64,000 nt of DNA from Methylobacterium mesophilicum. GTDB taxonomy: Bacteria > Pseudomonadota > Alphaproteobacteria > Rhizobiales > Beijerinckiaceae. Of this stretch, positions 1-7,309 are shown in pieces. Position numbers and translations under genes: made by a program. The stretch is taken from positions 88,501 to 152,500 of the forward strand of contig NZ_BPQU01000004.1 in the NCBI RefSeq assembly GCF_022179445.1, in the 5' to 3' direction. Each line of letters opens with the position of its first letter. Positions within the stretch are counted from its first letter, which is position 1. Under the pieces are notes generated by a model. That model saw only the letters and a program-made list of their open reading frames with translations, had not been told where the DNA came from and searched no databases.

Positions 1-2653
1 TGAGGTCGGTGACGTAGAAGACGTCCACCGCGCGCTCGCCGAAGGTGGCCACGTGCGCCGAGGTGATGTTCAGCGACAGCCGGCCGAACGCCGTGGTCAG
101 CTCGTAGAGCAGGCCCGGCCGGTCGAGGCCGGTCACCTCCACCACGGTCTCGCGGCTCGACAGAGCGTTGTCGATCCCGACATCCGGCGGCACCAGGAAG
201 GTCTTGGCCTGGGCACTGGTCGGCGGGTGCTTGTCGGCCACCAGGTCGGCGATGCGGATCTCGCCTTTCAGGGACCGCTCGATCGCGGCCGTGATGCGCT
301 TGCTCCGGCGCAACTCGTCCTCGTCGCGCTCGAAGGCCCGGGAGATGAAGATCGTGTCGAGGGCGAAGCCGTCGGTGGTGGTGAAGATCTGCGCATCGAC
401 GATGTTGCTGCCGGCCGCCGCGCAGGCCCCCGTGACGATCGCGAGCAGGCGCGGGTGGTCCGGGGAGTAGATCGTGACCTCCGTCACGCCCCGCACCGGG
501 TCGAGGGCCACGTCGGTGGCGCTGGTGCGGCCCTCGCTCAGCACGTCGCGGAGGAAGACCGCGTTCTTGATCTGGCGCGGGCTGTCGACCTTCAGCCAGT
601 AGGCTTGGCCGTGACGCGCCGCGTAGGCGTCGAACTCATCCGAGGCCCAGCCGGGCAGCTGCTCGCGCAGGCTCATCTGGACGAGGCGCACCCGGTCGGT
701 GCGGGCGATCTCGGAATGGCCGCCCGAGAGGAACACCTCGGTCTCGTCGTAGAGGGTGCGGACGAGGGTGCCCTTCCAGGCGGTCCAGACGCCGGGGCCG
801 ACCGCGCTGATGTCGGCCACCGTCAGGATGGTCAGGAGCTTCAGCCGCTCCAGGCTCTGCACCACCGAGGCGAATCGCTCGATCGTCTTGCCGTCCGACA
901 GGTCGCGGCTCTGCGCGGTCATCGACATCAGCAGGTGATGCTCGACCAGCCAGGCCACGGTCTCGGTCTCGGCCTCGGTCAGCCCGAAGCGCGGGCAGAG
1001 CCGCGCGGCGATGGCCGCCCCGGCGATCGAGTGGTCCTCGGGTCGGCCCTTGGCGATGTCGTGCAGCAGGATCGCGGCGTAGAGCGCGGTGCGGTTGTGG
1101 ATCGTGTGGATCAGGCGCGAGACCAGTGGGTAGGCCTCCTCGGCGCGGCCCGACTCGATGGCAGCCAGGATGCCGACGGTGCGCAGCAGGTGCTCGTCCA
1201 CCGTGAAGTGGTGGTACATGTTGAACTGCATCATCGCGACGATGCGGCCGAAATCCGGGATGAACCGGCCGAGCACGCCGGCCTCGTTCATCTCGCGCAG
1301 GGCCTCCTCGGGGGCGTTGCGCGAGGTCAGGATGTCGAGGAACAGCCGGTTGGCTTCCGGGTCCGCCCGCAGGGTCGGGGTGATGAGCCGGCGCGACCGG
1401 TTCGCCAGCCGCTTGGCGTCCGGGTGGATCGCGAGGTTGTGGCGGTCGGCCAGCCAGAACAGGCGGATCAGGTTGACCGGGTCGCGCTCGAACGCGTCCT
1501 CGGCGCGCAGGTTCACCCGGCCGTGGTCGATCCAGAAATCCTCGGCTTCGATCGCGGTGGCGCGGAAGCGGTCGCGGAACCGGCCGATCCAGCGGTCGAG
1601 CACCGGCGTGCGCTTGGCGTGGCGGGCCTCCAGCTCGGCGCAGACGATGGCGGTGAGGTCGCCGACATCCTTGGCGACGCGGAAATACGCCTTCATGAAG
1701 CGCTCGACCCCGGACAGGCCGCCCCGGGCCTCGTAGCCGAAGCGCTCGGCGATCCGCGGCTGCAGCCCGAAGGACAGCCGCTCCTCCGCCCGCTTGGTGA
1801 CGAAGTGCATGTGGCAGCGGACCCGCCACAGGAACTCGTCGCAGCGCTCGAACAGCGCGTATTCCTCCTGGGTGAACAGGCCGGCGCCGACGAGCTCGAT
1901 CTGGTCGCGCACCCGGTAGGTGTACTTGGCGATCCAGAACAGGGTGTTCAGGTCGCGCAGGCCGCCCTTGCCGTCCTTGACGTTGGGCTCGACCAGGTAG
2001 CGCGAGGTGCCGGCCTTCGAGACCCGGGCATCGCGCTCGCGCAGCTTGGCGTCCACGAATTCGGCGGCCGAGCCGATCACCAGCTCGGCGTCGAAGCGCG
2101 TCACCAGCTCCTCGAACAGGACCCGCGTGCCGAACAGGTAGCGCGCCTCGAGGAGCGCGGTGCGGATGGTCATGTCGGCCTTCGCCTCGCGGAGGCATTC
2201 CTCCACGGAGCGGGTGGCGTGGCCGACCTTCAGCTTGAGGTCCCACAGGACGTAGAGCATCGCCTCGACGACGCTCTCGGACCACGCGGTCTGCTTGTAG
2301 GGCAGCAGGAACAGCAGATCGATGTCGGAGCCCGGCGCCATCGTGCCCCGGCCGTAGCCGCCGGTGGCGACCACGGCGAGCTGCTCGCCGGTGGAGGGGT
2401 TGTCGTTGGGGTAGAGCTGCCGGACCACCGCGTCGTGGATCGTCCGCACCACGGCGTCGGTCAGGTCCGACAGGGCCTGCGCGCAGCCGAGGCCGTTGCG
2501 GTCCTGCAGAAGCTGCGCCTCCGCGGCGCGGTGGCCGTCCTCGATGACCCGGCGCAGCTCGGGCACGAGCGCGGCGCGCAGCTTGGTCGGCTCGCGGGCT
2601 TCGCGGTCGAGGTTGGCGAGGACCGTTTCGAGGGCGGCGGCGGGATCGAACAT
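1..2653 (-). CDS. glnD: Bifunctional uridylyltransferase / uridylyl-removing enzyme GlnD (C-terminus cut by window edge)
   Basis: GlnD adds or removes UMP on PII proteins (GlnB/GlnK) in response to glutamine, setting cytoplasmic nitrogen control. About 884 residues are visible, starting MFDPAAALETV at the ATG at 2653; the family is usually around 930, so roughly 50 C-terminal residues lie outside the window. A nucleotidyltransferase motif GGYGRG...GSDIDLL sits near residues 98-113, and an HD hydrolase motif (LLHDIAKGRPEDHS) near 525-535. Two ACT-type glutamine-sensing segments occur near 720 (VTEVTIYSPDHPRLL) and 838 (ETVVEVTGLDRPGLL). The order is that of a complete GlnD. The TAXI gene upstream is on the same strand with about 120 bases between, so cotranscription is possible but unproven. 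Confidence 0.97.
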   Translation of the reverse strand, partial: MFDPAAALETVLANLDREAREPTKLRAALVPELRRVIEDGHRAAEAQLLQDRNGLGCAQALSDLTDAVVRTIHDAVVRQLYPNDNPSTGEQLAVVATGGYGRGTMAPGSDIDLLFLLPYKQTAWSESVVEAMLYVLWDLKLKVGHATRSVEECLREAKADMTIRTALLEARYLFGTRVLFEELVTRFDAELVIGSAAEFVDAKLRERDARVSKAGTSRYLVEPNVKDGKGGLRDLNTLFWIAKYTYRVRDQIELVGAGLFTQEEYALFERCDEFLWRVRCHMHFVTKRAEERLSFGLQPRIAERFGYEARGGLSGVERFMKAYFRVAKDVGDLTAIVCAELEARHAKRTPVLDRWIGRFRDRFRATAIEAEDFWIDHGRVNLRAEDAFERDPVNLIRLFWLADRHNLAIHPDAKRLANRSRRLITPTLRADPEANRLFLDILTSRNAPEEALREMNEAGVLGRFIPDFGRIVAMMQFNMYHHFTVDEHLLRTVGILAAIESGRAEEAYPLVSRLIHTIHNRTALYAAILLHDIAKGRPEDHSIAGAAIAARLCPRFGLTEAETETVAWLVEHHLLMSMTAQSRDLSDGKTIERFASVVQSLERLKLLTILTVADISAVGPGVWTAWKGTLVRTLYDETEVFLSGGHSEIARTDRVRLVQMSLREQLPGWASDEFDAYAARHGQAYWLKVDSPRQIKNAVFLRDVLSEGRTSATDVALDPVRGVTEVTIYSPDHPRLLAIVTGACAAAGSNIVDAQIFTTTDGFALDTIFISRAFERDEDELRRSKRITAAIERSLKGEIRIADLVADKHPPTSAQAKTFLVPPDVGIDNALSSRETVVEVTGLDRPGLLYELTTAFGRLSLNITSAHVATFGERAVDVFYVTDL

Positions 2654-2774
2654 GCCCCCCGTTAGCATGATATGCCTACGCCGCCAGCCGGGCGGTGATG
2701 CACGGGACACAGCGGTCCCTCCCGACCCGCATGCCATCCCGCGTCAACGAGGGCGCCGGCGCGGACGGTCACGG

Positions 2775-4304
2775 TTATTCCGCGGCCGGCAGGTTGAGGG
2801 CCAGCAGCCGCGCGGTGCGTCGCTTGGCCGTCGCCCCCGGCGCCGAATCGTCGGCCCGCCGCCGCGCATCGGAGATCGCCGCGTGGACGCCGTCCACCGC
2901 CAGGATCAGGGCGCTCACGGTCCGGGCGTCGATGCTGCGTTCGCGGGCGTAGCAGACGACGTCGGCCACGAGCCCGTCGGTCTCGATGGCGATCTCATCC
3001 AGCTCGGCTGCACTGGTGGCGGCCCGGACCTCACGCATGATGTCGAGCAGGCGGTCGAGCACGATGTCGATGCGCTCGCGGCGCTTGCGGGCCAGCCGCT
3101 GCCCGATCCAGGCGATGCCCGAGCCGATCGTGCCGCCGAAGAAGGCCAGCAGGTAGATGTAGTCCTCGTAGCGATCGAGGAAGGTCTGCTGCTCGCGCTC
3201 GAAATAGTCGACGGCGCCGGGATGGTTCGGCAGGCGCGCCGAAGTCGCCGCGACCGTCGTGTCGAAATCCGGCGCCTTCATCAGCTTGGCGGCCGGGGCC
3301 GCCGCGGCGAGCCGCGAGCGCCACTCGAACAGGTGCTGCGTCGCCGAGGCGATCGCGACCCGGCTGACCGAGCCCCGCGCCATCAGGCGATAGGAGGCGC
3401 CGACGGTGCGGACCTCCTCGTCCGGGCGCTTGGGACGTCCGCCGAAGGTCCCGGCCGGGATCGTCAGGGACTGCAATTCGGGGAAGCGCTGCAGGATCGC
3501 GTCTCCGTCCGGGATCGACACGAACCCGATCTTCCGGTCGGGGGACCCCATCTCGATGGCCCGCATCACCGCGCCCGCGATCTTCGAGGCGGGGCTCGCG
3601 ATCACCGCCACCGCGTCGACGCGCTTCTCGGAGAGTGCCGTCGCGACCTCGCCGAGCTTCAGCGGCACCACCTGAACGTGGCCGGATGCGATCTCGGCCG
3701 CGGGCTCGGCCTCCGGCGCATCCGCCCCGGGGCTGTCGGGCAGGAGGTCGTAGAAGGAGAGCAGGTTGGTCAGGAACGGCAGGTCGGCACTGTGGCGCAC
3801 GACGATCCCGAGACGCTTGCGCGCCAGCGCCGGAACGTCCTCGATCTCGGCCCCCTCGGGCGCGGCGATCACCAGGGCCTCGTCGTGCAGGATCGCCAGG
3901 GTCAGGCCGTTCTCGGGCAGGAACACGTCCGGCCGAACCACCGCGAGGTCGGCCCGGTTGCGCTGGAGCGCCAGGGCGCTGTCGCGCACGTCCGAGAAGC
4001 GGACGACCTTGAGGCGCACGTCCTCGCGGCTCCGGTCGAGGGCGTTCGCGTAGGCCTCGATCAGCGCGGCCTCGGCCCCGTCCTGGGGGCCGACCGCCAC
4101 CGTCAGCGTGGTCGGACGGGACAGATAGACGATGCCGGCCGCGACCGCGGCCAGCCCGAGGGCTACCAGAACGAGGAGCCACTCGCGGCGCATCAGGATC
4201 GTCGCCGCGGCGCGCAGGCGTCGCCGCCACGGGCCGTGGGTGAGATCGGGCGAAGGACTTTGCTGCGGACCATGGCCGAGCCTGTCGCGTTGCGCGCGTT
4301 CCAT
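2775..4304 (-). CDS. TAXI-family (TRAP-type) solute-binding protein, membrane anchored
   Basis: About 509 residues. An N-terminal hydrophobic stretch (WLLVLVALGLAAVAAG, near residues 40-60) is followed by a periplasmic-binding fold of the TAXI type (TLTVAVGPQDGAEAALIEAYA...). A second hydrophobic segment near 381-400 (YIYLLAFFGGTIGSGIAWIG) precedes a charged cytoplasmic tail. TAXI proteins normally deliver substrates to a TRAP permease, but no permease gene is adjacent, so this may be an orphan sensor or binding protein; the ligand is unknown. I chose the ATG at 4304. The frame is open to 4361, which would overlap the divergent recX start, and the ATG at 4193 (MRREWLL), just before the first hydrophobic segment, is an alternative. 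Confidence 0.82.
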   Translation of the reverse strand: MERAQRDRLGHGPQQSPSPDLTHGPWRRRLRAAATILMRREWLLVLVALGLAAVAAGIVYLSRPTTLTVAVGPQDGAEAALIEAYANALDRSREDVRLKVVRFSDVRDSALALQRNRADLAVVRPDVFLPENGLTLAILHDEALVIAAPEGAEIEDVPALARKRLGIVVRHSADLPFLTNLLSFYDLLPDSPGADAPEAEPAAEIASGHVQVVPLKLGEVATALSEKRVDAVAVIASPASKIAGAVMRAIEMGSPDRKIGFVSIPDGDAILQRFPELQSLTIPAGTFGGRPKRPDEEVRTVGASYRLMARGSVSRVAIASATQHLFEWRSRLAAAAPAAKLMKAPDFDTTVAATSARLPNHPGAVDYFEREQQTFLDRYEDYIYLLAFFGGTIGSGIAWIGQRLARKRRERIDIVLDRLLDIMREVRAATSAAELDEIAIETDGLVADVVCYARERSIDARTVSALILAVDGVHAAISDARRRADDSAPGATAKRRTARLLALNLPAAE

Positions 4305-4348
4305 CCCCACGTCATGGAACGCAAACCTGTCGAGATCGTGAAGAACCG

Positions 4349-4945
4349 GTGAAACCAACAAACGTTGCAGAATCCGGGCCAGGAACCCGCACTACGGAGC
4401 GTCGGCCGCCCGGCCCGGTCAGCGCGGCCTGGCTGCAGCGCGTCGCGCTCTACTACCTGGAGCGCTACAGCGCCTCGACCGAGATGCTGCGCCGGACCCT
4501 GGCGCGGCGGGTCGACAAGCGCGCTCGTCTGCGCGGCGAGGACCCGTCCGCCTTCGCCGAGATGATCGCCGCCACCGTGGCGCGGGCGGTCTCGGCCGGC
4601 CTGGTGGACGATGTCCGCTTCGCCGATACCCGGCTTGCCACGCTGCGCCGGCGCGGCACGTCGAGCCGGGGCGCCGCGGCGAAGCTCGCCGCCAAGGGGG
4701 TGCCCCGCGACGTGGTCGAGGCCACGATGCGGGCCGAGCGCGAGGCGATCCCCGAGGCGGAGGCCGCCGATATCGAGTTGCGGGCCGCCCGCGCCTACGC
4801 CAAGCGGCGCCGCCTCGGCACGCATCGCCGGCCCGACACGCGGGCGCTCCACCGCGACCGCGACTTGGGCGCCCTGGCCCGGGCCGGCTTTTCCTATGAC
4901 CTCGCCCGCCGGGTGGTCGATGCCGAGCTGGACGAGGTGGAGTGA
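4349..4945 (+). CDS. recX: RecX family regulatory protein
   Basis: RecX binds RecA filaments and modulates recombinase activity. The 198-residue product has the helical RecX repeat pattern: a first repeat around AWLQRVALYYLERYSAS, a second around GLVDDVRFADTRLATLRRRG and a third around LARAGFSYDLARRVVDAEL. The start is the GTG at 4349; no ATG lies nearby in frame. It is divergent from the TAXI gene with almost no gap, so any promoters must overlap the coding ends. recA is not adjacent, which is common in this class. Confidence 0.85.
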   Translation: MKPTNVAESGPGTRTTERRPPGPVSAAWLQRVALYYLERYSASTEMLRRTLARRVDKRARLRGEDPSAFAEMIAATVARAVSAGLVDDVRFADTRLATLRRRGTSSRGAAAKLAAKGVPRDVVEATMRAEREAIPEAEAADIELRAARAYAKRRRLGTHRRPDTRALHRDRDLGALARAGFSYDLARRVVDAELDEVE

Positions 4946-4971
4946 TCGATCAGGCCCGAGCCTTCGGCCGC

Positions 4972-5103
4972 TTCGGCGCTCGGCCGTCCGCGCTTCGGTA
5001 GCAGACGGAAGACCTCCGGCACCGCGCTCGCCGGCTGCAGTTCGGCCAGTTCCGCGTCGGTCATCCTGGGATTGTCGGAGACCGCATCCCAGCCGCCAAG
5101 CGA
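4972..5103 (-). pseudogene. BrnA-like antitoxin remnant (N-terminal part only)
   Basis: Read on the minus strand, this segment encodes SDNPRMTDAELAELQPAS, then VPEVFRLLPKRGRPSAE. It resembles the N-terminal part of BrnA-type antitoxins, which usually run DNPxWTxxxxAxxRPAxEVLPE...RGRP before their ribbon-helix-helix. The DNA-binding half is missing: after RGRPSAE the frame passes into the 3' end of recX as low-complexity Ser/Ala. No BrnT toxin reading is visible upstream. The match is from memory of the family pattern and is short, so I treat it as a probable remnant. Confidence 0.45.
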
Positions 5104-5178
5104 GGCTGTTGAGTGCCGAGCAGAAGGTGTTCGTCGTCCTGTAACCCACTTGCAGGGATGCAAACGAGCGTCTACGTT

Positions 5179-5192
5179 ATGACAAATGTCAT
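5179..5192. promoter_or_regulatory. Palindrome upstream of the AbrB-Doc operon, candidate autoregulatory operator
   Basis: ATGAC-AAAT-GTCAT is a perfect 5-base inverted repeat with a 4-base centre, ending 18 bases before the antitoxin ATG and just before its ribosome-binding site (GGAG at 5201). AbrB/MazE antitoxins typically repress their own operon through such palindromes. Binding is inferred, not shown. Confidence 0.4.
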
Positions 5193-5210
5193 GACGCCGC
5201 GGAGATAGGC

Positions 5211-5438
5211 ATGATCTCGCTCAAGGTGACCCAGAACGGCAACTCCCTCAGCCTGACACTGCCGAAGGAGGCCTCCACCCGGCTCAAGGTCGAGAAGGGC
5301 GATGTCGTCCATCTGACCGAAGCGCCGGACGGGAGCTACAGGCTCACGCCCTACAACCCGGACTTCGAGAGCCAGATGGTCGTCGCGCAGGCGGTCATGA
5401 AGCGTCGTCGCGAGGCTCTTCGCGAACTCGCGAAGTAA
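5211..5438 (+). CDS. AbrB/MazE-family antitoxin
   Basis: A 75-residue protein with the swapped-hairpin AbrB fold: MISLKVTQNGNSLSLTLPKE followed by LKVEKGDVVHL. The C-terminal tail (YNPDFESQMVVAQAVMKRRR) is the toxin-neutralising type. GGAG lies seven bases upstream of the ATG. It precedes the Doc-like toxin by 9 bases, in the usual antitoxin-first order. It probably binds the toxin and represses the operon through the palindrome upstream. Confidence 0.88.
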   Translation: MISLKVTQNGNSLSLTLPKEASTRLKVEKGDVVHLTEAPDGSYRLTPYNPDFESQMVVAQAVMKRRREALRELAK

Positions 5439-5447
5439 GGCTCCGCC

Positions 5448-5825
5448 ATGAGAGTCTGGGTCCGCAAGGACGTCGTATGCGCTCTGCACGACGAGCAGCT
5501 GGCTGAGCACGGCGGCTCGCCGGGCATCCGCGACGAGGGGATGCTCGATTCCGCGCTCGGCCGGCCGGAGAACCTGGAAGCCTACGGCGACCCTCCGCCC
5601 GATCTCGCCGATCTGGCGGCGGCCTACGCCTTCGGCCTCGCGAAGAACCATCCGTTCATTGACGGGAACAAGCGGGTCTCGATGGTCGTGACCGAAACGT
5701 TCATCGAACTGAACGGCCGGCAGCTGACCGCCATGAATGCTGAGATCGTCGCCACTTGGCTGGCGCTTGCCTCCGGCGAGATGGATGAAGCGGCGATGGC
5801 CGCCTGGATCAGGGCTCGGATCTAG
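5448..5825 (+). CDS. Death-on-curing (Doc/Fic-fold) toxin
   Basis: A 125-residue Fic-fold protein with the Doc active-site loop NHPFIDGNKR at residues 67-76: catalytic His68, acidic Asp72 and the GNKR phosphate-binding turn. The N-terminal DEGMLDSALGRPENL segment is typical of chromosomal Doc proteins. Doc of phage P1 phosphorylates EF-Tu, and the same target is likely here but inferred. The reading frame is intact with catalytic residues present, so the module looks functional. Confidence 0.92.
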   Translation: MRVWVRKDVVCALHDEQLAEHGGSPGIRDEGMLDSALGRPENLEAYGDPPPDLADLAAAYAFGLAKNHPFIDGNKRVSMVVTETFIELNGRQLTAMNAEIVATWLALASGEMDEAAMAAWIRARI

Positions 5826-5826
5826 A

Positions 5827-5872
5827 GCATCGTCCTGAAAGGTGGTTTCCGGCTTTCGGAAAAAGACGATGC
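5827..5872. repeat. Palindromic intergenic repeat (Rhizobiales GCATGATC-type)
   Basis: Outer arms GCATCGTC (5827-5834) and GACGATGC (5865-5872) enclose a core in which GTTTCCGG is followed by CTTTCGGAAAAA. The layout matches short palindromic repeats common between genes in Rhizobiales. A diverged element of the same layout lies at 48044-48095. It starts two bases past the Doc stop codon and may fold as a hairpin at the transcript end. Confidence 0.65.
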
Positions 5873-6097
5873 GCTAGGAGAGATTTGCTCGCCACCGCTA
5901 AAGTACTGGCTCCCGTCGGCACCGACCGACAGCGCGGTGTTCCGGATGATCCGGCGCGTGCGGTGTGTCGCACATGAGTGCCTCCTCGGCAGGAGCGCAC
6001 ACTGAGGTATTGCCTGTGCGCAGGGTGCGGCATCGCGGACGGGGGCCGGGCACCGGTCGGCCTTGCCTCTTAAGGCCTCTCGTTCATTGTCTGTTCG

Positions 6098-7309
6098 ATG
6101 GACGAAACCCTGGCCAAGAAACTGCGCATCCTGGCCGATGCCGCCAAGTACGATGCCTCCTGCGCCTCCTCGGCGGCGCCGAAGCGCGCGGCCGGGAAGG
6201 ATGGGCTCGGCTCCACCACCGGGGCCGGCATCTGCCACGCCTACACGCCGGACGGGCGCTGCGTCTCGCTGCTGAAGATCCTGCTGACCAACTGGTGCCT
6301 GTTCGACTGCGCGTACTGCATCAACCGGCGCTCTTCGAACGTGAGGCGGGCGAAGTTCACCGTGGAGGAGGTCGTGAGCCTCACCCTGAACTTCTACCGG
6401 CGCAACTACATCGAGGGCCTGTTCCTGTCGTCGGGCATCATCAAGTCGCCCGACCATACGATGGAACTGCTCACCCGGGTGGCGAAGTCGCTCCGGCGCG
6501 ACCATGGCTTTGCCGGCTACATCCACCTCAAGTCGATCCCGGAGGCGAGCCCCTGGCTGATCGAGGAGGCCGGCCTCTACGCCGACCGGCTCTCCATCAA
6601 CGTGGAATTGCCCACCGAAGCGAGCCTGCAGCGCCTGGCCCCCGAGAAGGACGGCGCCGCGATCCAGAACGCGATGGCGCAGATCGGCGAGCGTATCGTC
6701 GAGGCCAAGGCCGAGAAGCGGCGCTTCTCCCCGGCCGGGCACTCGACCCAGGTGATCGTCGGCGCGGACGCCACCACCGACGAGGCCCTGATCCGCAAGA
6801 GCGCGCATCTCTACGGCAGCGTCGGCCTGAAGCGGGTCTACTACTCGGCGTTCAGCCCGATCCCGGACGGGTCGGCGATCCTGCCGCCGAAGCCGCCGCC
6901 CCTTCAGCGCGAGCACCGGCTGTACCAGGCCGACTGGCTGCTGCGGTACTACGAGTTCACCCCCGACGAGGTGGCGGACGCCTCCGAGGGCGGCATGCTC
7001 GCCCTCGACATCGACCCCAAGCTGGCCTGGGCGCTCAAGCACCGCGAAAAGTTTCCCGTGGACGTCAACAAGGCCGACCGGGAGTGGCTGCTGCGCGTGC
7101 CCGGCCTCGGCGCGAAGGCCGTGGACAAGATCGTGAAGGCGCGCCGCCACGCGACCCTGCGCCTCGACGACGTCGCCCGCCTGACATCGGGGCTGAAGCG
7201 GGCGCGCCCGTTCCTGATCGCCGCCGACCACCGCCCGGTCGGGCTCACCGACCGGCTCGACCTGCGCGAAAGGCTGGTCGAGCCGGCCCGGCAGCTGAGC
7301 TTGTTTTGA
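6098..7309 (+). CDS. Radical SAM protein, putative DNA modification/repair type, linked to UdgX
   Basis: 403 residues. The [4Fe-4S]/SAM cysteines follow CxxxCxxC: Cys67, Cys71, Cys74 in LTNWCLFDCAYCINRR. Near residues 329-350 is a helix-hairpin-helix motif (LLRVPGLGAKAVDKIVKARR), a non-specific DNA-binding element. A family of radical SAM proteins is known for being encoded beside a DUF4130/uracil-DNA glycosylase fusion, and this is that pairing. The substrate of the family has not, to my knowledge, been established. Its TGA (7307-7309) overlaps the first base of the ATG of the glycosylase frame, so the two are probably translationally coupled. Confidence 0.92.
   Translation: MDETLAKKLRILADAAKYDASCASSAAPKRAAGKDGLGSTTGAGICHAYTPDGRCVSLLKILLTNWCLFDCAYCINRRSSNVRRAKFTVEEVVSLTLNFYRRNYIEGLFLSSGIIKSPDHTMELLTRVAKSLRRDHGFAGYIHLKSIPEASPWLIEEAGLYADRLSINVELPTEASLQRLAPEKDGAAIQNAMAQIGERIVEAKAEKRRFSPAGHSTQVIVGADATTDEALIRKSAHLYGSVGLKRVYYSAFSPIPDGSAILPPKPPPLQREHRLYQADWLLRYYEFTPDEVADASEGGMLALDIDPKLAWALKHREKFPVDVNKADREWLLRVPGLGAKAVDKIVKARRHATLRLDDVARLTSGLKRARPFLIAADHRPVGLTDRLDLRERLVEPARQLSLF

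Noticed and set aside
53..2665. Very long open frame on the plus strand, opposite glnD
   Set aside because: It is an antisense shadow typical of ~70% GC DNA; the composition is Arg/Gly/Val-rich with no domain, while the minus strand encodes a complete GlnD.
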